The position numbers and the translations under genes were made by a program. A DNA stretch of 38,002 nucleotides, taken from contig CANQSU010000004.1 of assembly GCA_947626585.1 (NCBI GenBank), positions 1-38,002 on the forward strand, read 5' to 3'. This document shows, piece by piece, positions 1 to 9,298 of the stretch (position 1 is the stretch's first letter; every line of letters begins with the position of its first letter). Source of the DNA: an uncultured Oscillospiraceae bacterium (GTDB taxonomy: Bacteria > Bacillota > Clostridia > Oscillospirales > Oscillospiraceae). The notes under the pieces were generated by a model, which had not been told where the DNA came from, did no database searches, and saw nothing but the letters and a program-made list of their open reading frames with translations.

Positions 1-1
1 G

Positions 2-85
2 GATGCGCTCAATGGGAATGAAAAATCCGAACACATCCCCGATTTGGAAGATGCAGTTCGGATTATCATGGATTGGTGCGAGTGA
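2..85 (+). CDS. 3' end of an unidentified CDS truncated by the window edge (…DALNGNEKSEHIPDLEDAVRIIMDWCE*)
   Basis: Frame 2 is open from the window start to TGA at 83-85 with plausible amphipathic protein sequence; no start visible. A strong hairpin+T-run follows about 100 nt downstream. Confidence 0.4.
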   Translation, partial: DALNGNEKSEHIPDLEDAVRIIMDWCE

Positions 86-181
86 CGTTATAGGAACTCC
101 CGAGGAATTCCCTAATACCAAGGGTTTGCGGGCGGACACACAGCGATATTTACATCCTAAAGCAGATTTTTTGATTTGCAG

Positions 182-214
182 AATCGGTGTTCCTCACTTG
201 GAACGCCGATTTTT
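182..214 (+). terminator. Rho-independent terminator
   Basis: AATCGGTGTTCC (182-193), loop TCACTT, GGAACGCCGATT (200-211): 12-bp stem with one T:G wobble, followed by a T run. Confidence 0.7.
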
Positions 215-489
215 CATGTCCATTTCCAACCCTCTAGCGATGAAGAAACACACCATCGCAACCATGCTTATTTACTGTGTTTATTGTATCATATTACACT
301 TTTGAACACAAGAGGTTTTTATTTGAAAACTGTAAAGCACAAATTACCGCATCTCATCTTTGACTATGAGATTGGAGAAAACGGCACAGTCCCCGATTAA
401 ACCTGTTCAATCAGAGGGCACACGGCTCTCTCTGAATTGGAAGTCGCTCAAAGATGGGCGGCTATTATTATTTTGTAGGAGGAACCCAT

Positions 490-3400
490 GTGAAGAAGAT
501 CAAACGCTTGTTGCCTCTGCTGATGATTCTACTGCTTCTGCCGAGCATGGTGCCGTTCAGCGCCTTGGCTCAGGAGGGTGCCAGCAATGATCCCCCGGAG
601 ACAACGCCCACGGCAACACCGGATGATGCTGTTTTTTCGGGCGGCATCCCGGATGAAACATCACCCCCGGCGGAAACCGCCGCACCCACGGACACGCCTG
701 TCCCCACGCCAACGCCTACAGGAACACCCACACCCACTGTACCTACGCAGATTCCGGAGGAAGCATCCACGCCTGCCCCGGAGATCATGCCACCCGGCAT
801 GAGCGGCCCCAGCATGGATGAACCCTACGGAGATGGCATCGTAATGGGGCCGAACAATCCCCCAGAGGATGGCCCGGTCATGTTTTCCGCAATCAGCGGG
901 ACCGCCGCCATCGCCGTGCATAACTGCTATGATTCCACCGGCGCACAAATCAAATATGCCAGTTCTTTCTACTGGAACGGGAAGTATATCGGCGGCTACA
1001 GCAGCCCCCGGTATCAGATCACCGCCAACGGCTCCCCGGCGTACTGCATCGAACCGGGCGGCTACCTCCCCGGAGGCTCTACCGTTTCCACCAGCACCGC
1101 AAAGGTCTGGAACGGCTTTTCGTCAGACAAGCGCAACGCCATCAAGGTGGCGCTGTTGTGCGGAGAAGCGGGTAACAGCTCTAATCTCTCCGGCAACTTC
1201 GGCAGCCGGTACACGGCGACGCAGATGATCATTTGGGAACTCGTTATAGGCGCCCGCAGCACCTATTCTCCGTACAACTGCACCGATACCAAGGTGATCA
1301 ATTCCGTATGCAACGGAGGGGCCAACAGCGAGGTCAAAGCGGTCTACGATCAGATCTCCAACGCCATGCGGACATACAGCGTCCTGCCCAGTTTTGTCAA
1401 CTCTCTCAATGCCCCGCCCCCATCCAGTGAGATGACCTATCAGAACGGTGCGTTCACCATTACCTTTACCGACAGCAACAATGTGCTGTCCAATTTCAAC
1501 TTCACCAGCAGCAACGGTAATCTCCGCTTTAGTGTGTCGGGGAATCAGTTGACGATCACATCCCCGTCCACCGTGGATGACGCCACCGTGAATGTCACCA
1601 AGAAGAACGCCGCGTCTGTCAGTTCGACCATCACGGCCTACGCCGGAAACGGTTTGCAGGAAACCATCGTGGGCATTGAAGCAGCGGATAACACATCCGG
1701 CTGGTTCTCTGTCTATGCTGAGGCATCGCCCCCGCCTCCTCCCGCCAAGGCTACACTGACGATCAAAAAGACCGCCGAGGACGGCAACATCTATAACATC
1801 TATTTCACGATCGACGGTATCGGCGGCACTGTGGCAGATAAACATTACAACGTCTACACCGACTACTCCGGCACTATCACGCAGGAGCTTGATCCGGGGA
1901 CCTACATGGTCACGGAGCAGACGCCCAGCGGCTATGTTGCCAGTCCGAGATCCAAGCAGATCACGCTCCAGAGCGGCGATGCCCAGACCATCAGTTTCTA
2001 TAATTCGCTGGAAAAGGGCAGTCTTACGATCAATAAGACCTCGGATGATGGCAAGGTCAGCGGGATCTCGTTCACCATTTCCGGTAACAGCGTATATAAG
2101 ACTGTGACTACCGACTACTACGGCAGTATCACCGTGTCCGATCTGCCTCCCGGCTCTTACACCATCACGGAGCAGGTCCCGGCAGGCTATTCCGCAGACA
2201 AAGCCTCCCAGCGTATCACCCTTATGCCCGGTGAGGCCTACACGGTCAACTTCCACAACTCTCCGCAGAAGGGCAGTTTGAAAATCATCAAAACGTCCAA
2301 CGACAACAAGGTGAGCGGCATCACGTTCACGGTCAAAGGCGGGAGTGTGAATACGAACGTGACCACCGAATCGGACGGCACCATCACAGTTTCCGACCTC
2401 ACCCCCGGCAGTTATACCGTGACCGAGACTGTCCCCAGCGGCTATACCGCAGACCGGGCCTCGCAGACCGTGACCGTAGAATATGGCAAGACCGCCACCG
2501 TCAATTTTAAGAACACCCTCAAGACCGGGAGCATCAAGATCGTCAAGACCTCGGACGATGGCAAGGTCAGCGGCGTCCAGTTCACGGTCACGGGTGGCTC
2601 GGTCAATCAGACCGTCACCACCGCCTCGGACGGCACCATCACCGTCCCCGGCCTTGTACCCGGACAATACACCGTGACCGAGACTGTCCCAGAGGGCTAT
2701 GTCTGCGATGCCCCCTCACAGACTGTCACCGTCGTTTATGACCAGACCGCCACCGTGAACTTTACCAACAAGCTGAAGATGTGGCGTGTGGCCGTGACCA
2801 AGGTGGACGCGGATGCCAGTGTGCGCCGCAGCCGGAATGTGACGCTGGAGGGAGCGCAGTACGGCGTGTATAAGGACGGCGCGATCCAGGACACCTATAC
2901 CACGGACAGCGGCGGCCACTTTACCACCAACTACTACCCCTGCGGGACAGGCTGGACGCTGCAGGAGATCGTCGCCCCGACCGGGTACACCGTGGACCCC
3001 AATTCCTATCCCATCGGCCTGGAGGCGGGGACTGTCCAGCTTGCCGCCAATGATACGGAGCTGACCGTCCCCGAGGAGATCATTGAGGGAAAGCTGGTCA
3101 TCGTCAAGCAGGACGGCCTCACCGATGCGCCCCTGGCCGGGGCCATGTTCACGGTCTACGATGAGGATGGCGCAACTGTGACCGAGGGACCCACCGGGGA
3201 GGATGGCACCTTTACCGTGGACTCTCTGCCCTACGGCAGCTACACGGTCAAGGAAATGAAAGCCCCGGACGGCTACCAGCTGGACGAAACGGTTTTTGAC
3301 TTCGCTATCGAGACAGACGGCCAGACCGTGACCCTGACGAGGGAGAACGTCTATTGCGTCGGTTCCCTCACCGTCCACAAGCAGGACACCCAGGGCAGCG

Positions 3401-3855
3401 CCCTTTCCGGCACCGTGTATCTGCTGGAATACTCCCAGGACGGCGCGACCTGGAATCCCGTCACGTTCAGATCGGACGCGACGCCCACCATCGGCGGCTG
3501 TACCAGCCTGGACCTCAACGCCGGACAGCTTGCCACGGGCGCGGACGGCACCGTGTTCTATGACGGCCTTGTGGCAGACGGAAAGGTGCAGTACCGCCTC
3601 ACGGAGATAAAGGCCCCGGAGGGCCTGTCCCTGCTGAAAGACCCGGTATTCAAAGGCACTCTGCCTTTTGAGGCTCCCACCGGCCCGGAGTACGACATCT
3701 CCTTTACCGTCACCAACAACCGCATCACCACTCTGCCGCAGACAGGCTCTTCCGGCCTGCTGCTGCCCGTGACCATCGGCGCTGCCCTCCTGGGGCTGGC
3801 CGGATGCACGGGCTTTTTTGTTGCCCACAACCGCAAAAAACACAAATCACTTTAA
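490..3855 (+). CDS. LPXTG-anchored surface adhesin / pilus tip protein with thioester-like domain and CnaB/SpaA-type repeats
   Basis: GTG at 490 preceded by TAGGAGG; signal peptide (VKKIKRLLPLLMILLLLPSMVPFSALAQ); P/T-rich segment; AYCIEPG…ATQMIIWE thioester-like Cys/Gln motifs; repeated GSLxIxKTSDDGKVSGxxFT…PGSYTVTE units; C-terminal LPQTG + TM + NRKKHKSL. The ATG at 454 in the ORF track is probably too far upstream. Confidence 0.9.
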   Translation: MKKIKRLLPLLMILLLLPSMVPFSALAQEGASNDPPETTPTATPDDAVFSGGIPDETSPPAETAAPTDTPVPTPTPTGTPTPTVPTQIPEEASTPAPEIMPPGMSGPSMDEPYGDGIVMGPNNPPEDGPVMFSAISGTAAIAVHNCYDSTGAQIKYASSFYWNGKYIGGYSSPRYQITANGSPAYCIEPGGYLPGGSTVSTSTAKVWNGFSSDKRNAIKVALLCGEAGNSSNLSGNFGSRYTATQMIIWELVIGARSTYSPYNCTDTKVINSVCNGGANSEVKAVYDQISNAMRTYSVLPSFVNSLNAPPPSSEMTYQNGAFTITFTDSNNVLSNFNFTSSNGNLRFSVSGNQLTITSPSTVDDATVNVTKKNAASVSSTITAYAGNGLQETIVGIEAADNTSGWFSVYAEASPPPPPAKATLTIKKTAEDGNIYNIYFTIDGIGGTVADKHYNVYTDYSGTITQELDPGTYMVTEQTPSGYVASPRSKQITLQSGDAQTISFYNSLEKGSLTINKTSDDGKVSGISFTISGNSVYKTVTTDYYGSITVSDLPPGSYTITEQVPAGYSADKASQRITLMPGEAYTVNFHNSPQKGSLKIIKTSNDNKVSGITFTVKGGSVNTNVTTESDGTITVSDLTPGSYTVTETVPSGYTADRASQTVTVEYGKTATVNFKNTLKTGSIKIVKTSDDGKVSGVQFTVTGGSVNQTVTTASDGTITVPGLVPGQYTVTETVPEGYVCDAPSQTVTVVYDQTATVNFTNKLKMWRVAVTKVDADASVRRSRNVTLEGAQYGVYKDGAIQDTYTTDSGGHFTTNYYPCGTGWTLQEIVAPTGYTVDPNSYPIGLEAGTVQLAANDTELTVPEEIIEGKLVIVKQDGLTDAPLAGAMFTVYDEDGATVTEGPTGEDGTFTVDSLPYGSYTVKEMKAPDGYQLDETVFDFAIETDGQTVTLTRENVYCVGSLTVHKQDTQGSALSGTVYLLEYSQDGATWNPVTFRSDATPTIGGCTSLDLNAGQLATGADGTVFYDGLVADGKVQYRLTEIKAPEGLSLLKDPVFKGTLPFEAPTGPEYDISFTVTNNRITTLPQTGSSGLLLPVTIGAALLGLAGCTGFFVAHNRKKHKSL
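1747..2781 (+). repeat. Four tandem SpaA/CnaB-like repeat units in the adhesin gene
   Basis: Unit starts near 1747, 2017, 2272 and 2527; the last three spacings are 255 nt (85 aa), each beginning [AG][ST]LTIxKT and ending near VNFxN(S/T)L. Confidence 0.85.
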
Positions 3856-3870
3856 GGAGGAAACTGACCT

Positions 3871-5751
3871 ATGAAAACTGTCAAGAAAACCGTAGCCCTC
3901 ATCCTGGCCCTCATCATGGTGCTGTCCCTGGCTGCGGTCGGCTTTGCCGATAACGGCCCCATCATCGACCCGTCCAAGACGGGCTCCCTGAACATCTACA
4001 AGTACGATCTCACCAGCGCGGAGGCTGCGGGTGCGTGGGACGCCGGTTCCCATGTATCCTCCGGCGTCTATGACAGCAGCGTGAACGACACCCTTGGCGG
4101 GGCCGTCAACTACGCCATTCAGGGCGTGAAGTTCACCTATTTGAAGGTGGCCGATATTACCACCTACACCAGCTCGGACGGCAGCAGTCAGACTTCCACC
4201 ACTGTCTACGCCATGCCCGTTGGCCCCACTACCACCTCGCTCCTCACGGCCCTGGGTCTTTCCTATGAGAACACCCATCACCAGACGGAGAGCATCTACT
4301 ATTTCACCTCGGATACGCTGGTCTCCGCCCTGGAAAAGGCCCTCGCGGGCAACGCTACCGTCACGAAGAACGCCCTGGAGACCTACATCGGCTCCAATGG
4401 CGGTACGGAAATGGCTGAAACGGACGAGTACGGCCACAGCTCCGCCAGCGGCCTGCCCCTGGGTCTGTATCTCATCGTTGAGACTGCTGTGCCGGAGAAC
4501 GTCACCAGCACCACAGATCCCTTCCTGGTGAGCCTGCCCATGACCTCCATTGATGGGTCCTCGTGGAATTATGACGTGACTGTATATCCCAAGAACAATA
4601 CCGGCTCCCCTACGCTGGAAAAGACTGTCCGGGAGGCCCAGACCAGCACCGGCAAAAACTCCGGCGCGGCGGACAGCATCACGGACGGCTATGCCCATAC
4701 CGCCACCGCCTCGGACGGCGACGTAGTGCAGTATCAGATCATTTCCACCCTGCCCACCATCACCAGCGCGGCTTCCCAGCTCACCACCTATACCTTTGTG
4801 GATAATTTGAGCCAGGGCCTCGCTTATACCCAGAATGATGTCGTGGTCGAGTTCTTCCGGGACAAGGGCTGCACCGACAAGATCACCACCTGGGCGCAGA
4901 GCGAGGGCAAGTTCAGCGCCGACTACACCGCCGAGGACGGCGGGGCCGCCATGACCATCACCATGACCGGGACCGGCTTGGCGGAGATCAACACCAGCGC
5001 TGACGTGTATGGCGCTGCCGGCCAGCAGTCCGGCTATTCCGCCTGCACCATGCGAATCACTTACAGCGCCGCCGTCCACAGCGACGCCAGCGTTTCCTAC
5101 GGTGCTACCGGCAATCCCAACAACGTGACCCTCACTTGGCGACGTACCAATGCCGAGTATTACGACACGCTCAAGGACGACTGCCATGTGTATGTCTACG
5201 GCCTCGACCTGACCAAGCAGTTCTCCGACGGCGCGGGCAGCTTCGCCAACGTGAAGATGCTCCTGCACAATGATACCGACAGCTACTTTGTCCAGGCCAC
5301 CCAGCAGGACGGCATATACTTCGTGACCGGCCATACCGCCGACGAGACCCAGGCCACCGTGTTCGTCCCCAACGCCGAGGGCAAGGTCATCGTCAAGGGC
5401 TTGGAGGATGACGCTTACTCCATCACCGAGGCCGCTACCGACAACGGCTATATGCTGCTGCAGGAGGCGGTCAAGGTCGTTATCTCCACCGCCGAGGGGA
5501 CAGTATGCGACGTATGCAAGAAGCCCATGCTCACCGCCTCCGCTACGGTCAATGGCAATGCGGCGGAGATGGCCGCTTCCAACGAATCCGCCAACGCCTT
5601 CGTGACGCTGACCGTGGTGAACACCAAGGGCTTTGATCTGCCCCAGACCGGCGGACGCGGCACCTGGCTCTACACCACTATCGGTATTGTGGTCATGGCC
5701 GGAGCCGCCGCTGTGATCTTCTTCATCATGCGCCGCCGCTCCACCCGGTAA
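3871..5751 (+). CDS. Sortase-polymerised backbone pilin (isopeptide-forming SpaA/FimA-like)
   Basis: Signal peptide; YDVTVYPKN pilin motif (candidate Lys for polymerisation); C-terminal FDLPQTGGRGTWLYTTIGIVVMAGAAAVIFFIMRRRSTR. Confidence 0.92.
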   Translation: MKTVKKTVALILALIMVLSLAAVGFADNGPIIDPSKTGSLNIYKYDLTSAEAAGAWDAGSHVSSGVYDSSVNDTLGGAVNYAIQGVKFTYLKVADITTYTSSDGSSQTSTTVYAMPVGPTTTSLLTALGLSYENTHHQTESIYYFTSDTLVSALEKALAGNATVTKNALETYIGSNGGTEMAETDEYGHSSASGLPLGLYLIVETAVPENVTSTTDPFLVSLPMTSIDGSSWNYDVTVYPKNNTGSPTLEKTVREAQTSTGKNSGAADSITDGYAHTATASDGDVVQYQIISTLPTITSAASQLTTYTFVDNLSQGLAYTQNDVVVEFFRDKGCTDKITTWAQSEGKFSADYTAEDGGAAMTITMTGTGLAEINTSADVYGAAGQQSGYSACTMRITYSAAVHSDASVSYGATGNPNNVTLTWRRTNAEYYDTLKDDCHVYVYGLDLTKQFSDGAGSFANVKMLLHNDTDSYFVQATQQDGIYFVTGHTADETQATVFVPNAEGKVIVKGLEDDAYSITEAATDNGYMLLQEAVKVVISTAEGTVCDVCKKPMLTASATVNGNAAEMAASNESANAFVTLTVVNTKGFDLPQTGGRGTWLYTTIGIVVMAGAAAVIFFIMRRRSTR

Positions 5752-6632
5752 TGGGATGGGCAAAGATAGCCGCCTGCGTCCTGGTGTTCATCCTGGCGCT
5801 GGGGCTCACGCTTTACCCATTCGCCAGTAACTATCTGGCGGAGAAGTACGCCTCCACCGCGATGGCCGCCTACTCTGACGCGATCTCCTGCATGGACGAT
5901 ACCATGCTCCAACGGGAGCGCGAGGCGGCCCAACAGTTCAACAGCAGCATCGGGGTCATCTCTATGAGTGGCCCCGATGCCCTCTCACGGCTCAACGCCG
6001 CCCGCGACGGCTATGAGGATCTGTTGAATATAAACGGCAACGGCATTATGGGCTATATCCGCATCCCGGCCATCGACGTGGCGCTGCCCATATATCACGG
6101 CGTAGAGAACAGCACCTTGGAACAGGGCGTGGGCCATCTGCCCGGTTCGTCCCTGCCGATAGGCGGCGAGGGCACCCACGCTATCCTCGCGGCCCACTCC
6201 GGTCTTGCCAGCCAAAAGATGTTCACCGACCTGGAGCAGCTGAAGCAGGGAGATACCTTTTACATATCTGTCCTGGACGAAACATTGGCCTATGAGGTGG
6301 AGCAAAGCATCGTGGTGGAGCCGGACGACGCCTCGACCTTGGAGGTCATACCGGGCAGCGACCTTGTGACGCTCATCACCTGCACCCCTTATGGGGTGAA
6401 CACCCATCGGCTTTTGGTTCGGGGCAGGCGCATCCCGTACATCCCCGCACAGGAGGCAGTCATGGAAGATGAGGCCACTACCGAACCGTCTACATGGCGG
6501 CAGCAGTATATAAAGGGCCTCGCTCTGGGCTTCGGCATCCTGGCCGGGAGCGGCGGGGCGGCGCTTATTGGATGGAAGCTTTACCGCATAAAGCACAGAC
6601 GCAGGAGGTACGGTAAGCATGAAGCACATTGA
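5751..6632 (+). CDS. Class C-like sortase (pilus assembly)
   Basis: ATG overlaps the pilin stop (TAATG). GYIRIPAIDVALPIYHG, ILAAHSG catalytic His, TLITCTPYGVNTHRL catalytic Cys/Arg; N- and C-terminal TM segments. Confidence 0.93.
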   Translation: MGWAKIAACVLVFILALGLTLYPFASNYLAEKYASTAMAAYSDAISCMDDTMLQREREAAQQFNSSIGVISMSGPDALSRLNAARDGYEDLLNINGNGIMGYIRIPAIDVALPIYHGVENSTLEQGVGHLPGSSLPIGGEGTHAILAAHSGLASQKMFTDLEQLKQGDTFYISVLDETLAYEVEQSIVVEPDDASTLEVIPGSDLVTLITCTPYGVNTHRLLVRGRRIPYIPAQEAVMEDEATTEPSTWRQQYIKGLALGFGILAGSGGAALIGWKLYRIKHRRRRYGKHEAH

Positions 6633-7404
6633 TCCGCGCCGGAGAAGCAGCGCAAAGACCGGGGCAATTATCGCGCTGCTCTGCGCCATCTTTCTAGCGG
6701 GCCTCACCATCTTCCTATGGCCTAAGCTGGTGGGCTTTCATCTGACCCGTCAGGCCCACAAAGCCGTGAGCGAGTTCTTTGACATGACCGCCATGCCCGA
6801 CAACGATGCCGATGTGACCATCACTTATGTGGATGGCCCGACCGTTTCTCCCACGCCCCGGCCATATTCGGAACTGTATGAAGCCATGCGGCAGTATAAC
6901 GCCCGGATCCACGCCAACGGGCAATCCGGGCTGTCTGACGCCTGGGCTTACCAGCAACCGTCCTTTGACCTCGCCGCATATGGCATTGAGGATGGCGCGA
7001 TGGGCGTGATCTCCATTCCCAAAATGGACGTGGAGCTGCCCATTTACCTGGGGGCTACCTATGACAACATGGCCGCCGGCGCGGTCCACCTGTCCCAGAC
7101 CAGCCTTCCCATCGGAGGGGAGAACACCAACTGCGTCATCGCCGCCCACCGGGGATGGTATGGAGCGCCCTATTTCCGATATATCGATCTGCTTGAAGCA
7201 GGCGATGAGGTATATGTCACAAACCTCTGGGAAACGCTGACCTATAAGGTCACGTCCATCAAGGTCATTGAACCCAACGACATTGACGAGATCCTGATCC
7301 AGCAGGGACGGGATATGCTGACGCTGCTCACCTGCCACCCCTATGCCTCTGGAGGACGGTACAGATATGTGGCCTTCTGCGACCGCGTAATGAGCGTCGG
7401 CTGA
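6619..7404 (+). CDS. Second sortase (class C-like)
   Basis: GVISIPKMDVELPIYLGA, VIAAHRG, TLLTCHPYASGGRYRYVAFC; N-terminal TM; overlaps the preceding sortase by 14 nt. Confidence 0.9.
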   Translation: MKHIDPRRRSSAKTGAIIALLCAIFLAGLTIFLWPKLVGFHLTRQAHKAVSEFFDMTAMPDNDADVTITYVDGPTVSPTPRPYSELYEAMRQYNARIHANGQSGLSDAWAYQQPSFDLAAYGIEDGAMGVISIPKMDVELPIYLGATYDNMAAGAVHLSQTSLPIGGENTNCVIAAHRGWYGAPYFRYIDLLEAGDEVYVTNLWETLTYKVTSIKVIEPNDIDEILIQQGRDMLTLLTCHPYASGGRYRYVAFCDRVMSVG

Positions 7405-7412
7405 CACAGAAA

Positions 7413-7443
7413 AAGCACGGGTCTCACTTCGAGGCCCGTGCTT
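7413..7443. terminator. Hairpin downstream of the pilus operon
   Basis: AAGCACGGGTCTC / loop ACTTC / GAGGCCCGTGCTT, one T:G wobble. Confidence 0.65.
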
Positions 7444-7482
7444 ACGTTAGGTCGTTACCCATTTGTGATGAGCATCAAATGA

Positions 7483-7523
7483 CACAAAAGCATGGGTTTT
7501 AATTCTAACCCATGCTTTTTGTG
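7483..7523. terminator. Bidirectional terminator between convergent operons
   Basis: CACAAAAGCATGGGTT … AACCCATGCTTTTTGTG; A-rich and T-rich flanks suit termination from both sides; lies between sortase (+) and lipoprotein (-) genes. Confidence 0.75.
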
Positions 7524-7526
7524 CAA

Positions 7527-8261
7527 TTAATCCGATAGTGTTTCTCCGGAAAAACTAAGAACTTCATCTAAAGTCACGGCTTCTATAGGTCTGATTGGTT
7601 TATCCGAATTGCCACTATACGGGATCTCATAAGAATACAAATCTGGATTGAGACCTTCAGTCAATGCTTCGGGGATATCACGGATGTTCTTAATTATATA
7701 CTGTCTTCCATCAATTTCTCCAACGAAGTTAAAGATTCTGTCATAGTATCCAGCGGAAGTGTCCTCTGCGTCAGATGCACTCTTCTTTGTTAGGACTGTG
7801 AACGCATAGAGACCATCATTGATTTTTTCTATTTGATCGATCTCATAGTCTAGAACAAACCATGGAGTGGTTTCATCCATTTGGCGGTAGAACTCACTAT
7901 TAGGTGAATAGTAACAATATGAAAGAGCTTCTGAACTGTGAAGACCTTTTTTACCGGCTTCCATATAATCTTCAAAGAATGAAATGACTTCTTGTGGAAC
8001 ACTTGCAAATGAATCATGATCACCCGAGTTGTTGTTAGGATTATCTTCGGATGTGACCGGACTCACTTCTGGAAGAATATTTTGGGTTGGACTAACCAGT
8101 TCGGTATTGTTGGACTCATCTTTTGATAATACCGTCATGGAAGACGAGATTACGCCGCTCCCCAACGTCCCCCTTTTTTTTGAACAGCCAAGAAGGACCA
8201 GAAAGCACAGCACCGCCACAAACACTTCAAAAGCTGGCTTTATTCGAGGTTTCATATCCAT
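7527..8261 (-). CDS. Putative lipoprotein of unknown function
   Basis: N-terminal FVAVLCFLVLLGCSKK lipobox; SD AGGAG upstream of ATG; no family recognised. Confidence 0.75.
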   Translation of the reverse strand: MDMKPRIKPAFEVFVAVLCFLVLLGCSKKRGTLGSGVISSSMTVLSKDESNNTELVSPTQNILPEVSPVTSEDNPNNNSGDHDSFASVPQEVISFFEDYMEAGKKGLHSSEALSYCYYSPNSEFYRQMDETTPWFVLDYEIDQIEKINDGLYAFTVLTKKSASDAEDTSAGYYDRIFNFVGEIDGRQYIIKNIRDIPEALTEGLNPDLYSYEIPYSGNSDKPIRPIEAVTLDEVLSFSGETLSD

Positions 8262-8277
8262 ATTTCTCCTATTTTAG

Positions 8278-8829
8278 TTAAGTGCTAAGACTGAAATTCC
8301 CAGACAGGGTTAGGGTCCCACCACCAGATACATTCTTCAAGAAACCAAGATATCGAATATAATCACCAAAATTACCGGATGGTCTAGATACTGTAAACTG
8401 CTTTGTATAATTTCCGGCTACATTAGTCCATTGATAGTACAATCCAGGATTTGTTGCGTATATTCCACCTTGCCCATCCCAATAACATGCGCCAGCACGA
8501 CCAGAAGTATTATTCGTATACGGAGAGAAACTTATGTTTGAACCAGTGATAATCAGTTTGCCACCCGTTAAATCATAATTGTAAAAGTATTTGGTTGTAG
8601 AATCAGTCACAACAAGGTCCTTTACATTCCCATAATAGGAAAACGGAAAATGTGCATTAATCCCACGAGTTGTCCCAAATGTTTCTGAAGTCGTATCAAT
8701 GATGATGGACTCCGGATCCGGGAGACCCAAAGGAACATACAGTTGAGATTCTTCACTTGCGAAAGCAGGAATGGCTAGCGAAAATGCAAGAATGACGGCA
8801 AAGAACAAAGCAATCAAGTTGCGCTTCAT
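8278..8829 (-). CDS. Small secreted protein of unknown function
   Basis: Signal peptide MKRNLIALFFAVILAFSLAIPAFA; SD AGGAGG upstream; 16 nt from the downstream lipoprotein gene, so likely one operon. Confidence 0.75.
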   Translation of the reverse strand: MKRNLIALFFAVILAFSLAIPAFASEESQLYVPLGLPDPESIIIDTTSETFGTTRGINAHFPFSYYGNVKDLVVTDSTTKYFYNYDLTGGKLIITGSNISFSPYTNNTSGRAGACYWDGQGGIYATNPGLYYQWTNVAGNYTKQFTVSRPSGNFGDYIRYLGFLKNVSGGGTLTLSGNFSLST

Positions 8830-8865
8830 GAAAATTTCCTCCTCTTATAGATTTTCTTACAATGA

Positions 8866-8894
8866 ATTATGAGTAGGCCATGCAACATTTGCAA
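8866..8894 (-). promoter_or_regulatory. Candidate sigma70-type promoter for the secreted/lipoprotein pair
   Basis: Minus strand TTGCAA (8894-8889), 17-nt spacer, CATAAT (8871-8866), upstream of the ATG at 8829. Confidence 0.4.
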
Positions 8895-9298
8895 ATTGTT
8901 CTCTACAGTATTCGCGTGACAATCAGTCAAAAATGTTCCCCCTTTCTTGTTGATAGGTGCTCCTCCAAAGCAAATGTCAATAGCTCCTCATTTGTAATGG
9001 AATTATAGAAAAACATCAGATATTTTCAACTAATTTGACACAAATAATAAAATTTATTGCACGAACTAATATCTTTCACACTTTGCAAAGCTATTTCCCT
9101 ACATATCCGTCCGCACTGCCAGGCGGATCATTCTATCTGAAGGCTGGCTGATGGACTTCAAACGGACGCTATGGCTCCCGGAGGTGTTTGTCAGACCAAG
9201 ACACTCTCATTCTAACAGCTTGGGCAATGATGCGGAAACAGGCGTGGCTGGTTGCCGTGCCCTTGACCGTAAATTTATTGTAGGAGGTATCAAACCCA

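Noticed and set aside
3-305. 100-aa ORF at the window start
   Set aside because: Runs through a strong terminator hairpin and AT-rich intergenic DNA; frame 2 (2-85) is the better 3' end of a gene.
1123-2667. 514-aa antisense ORF opposite the adhesin
   Set aside because: GC-rich codon-bias shadow; low-complexity G/D/R/V product, no SD, opposite a well-supported gene.
1747-2781. Possible CRISPR-like array in the 255-nt repeats
   Set aside because: Repeats are protein-coding CnaB/SpaA domains, far too long and without spacer structure.
3847-5763. 638-aa antisense ORF opposite the pilin
   Set aside because: Mirror ORF of a strongly supported LPQTG pilin; no recognisable domain.
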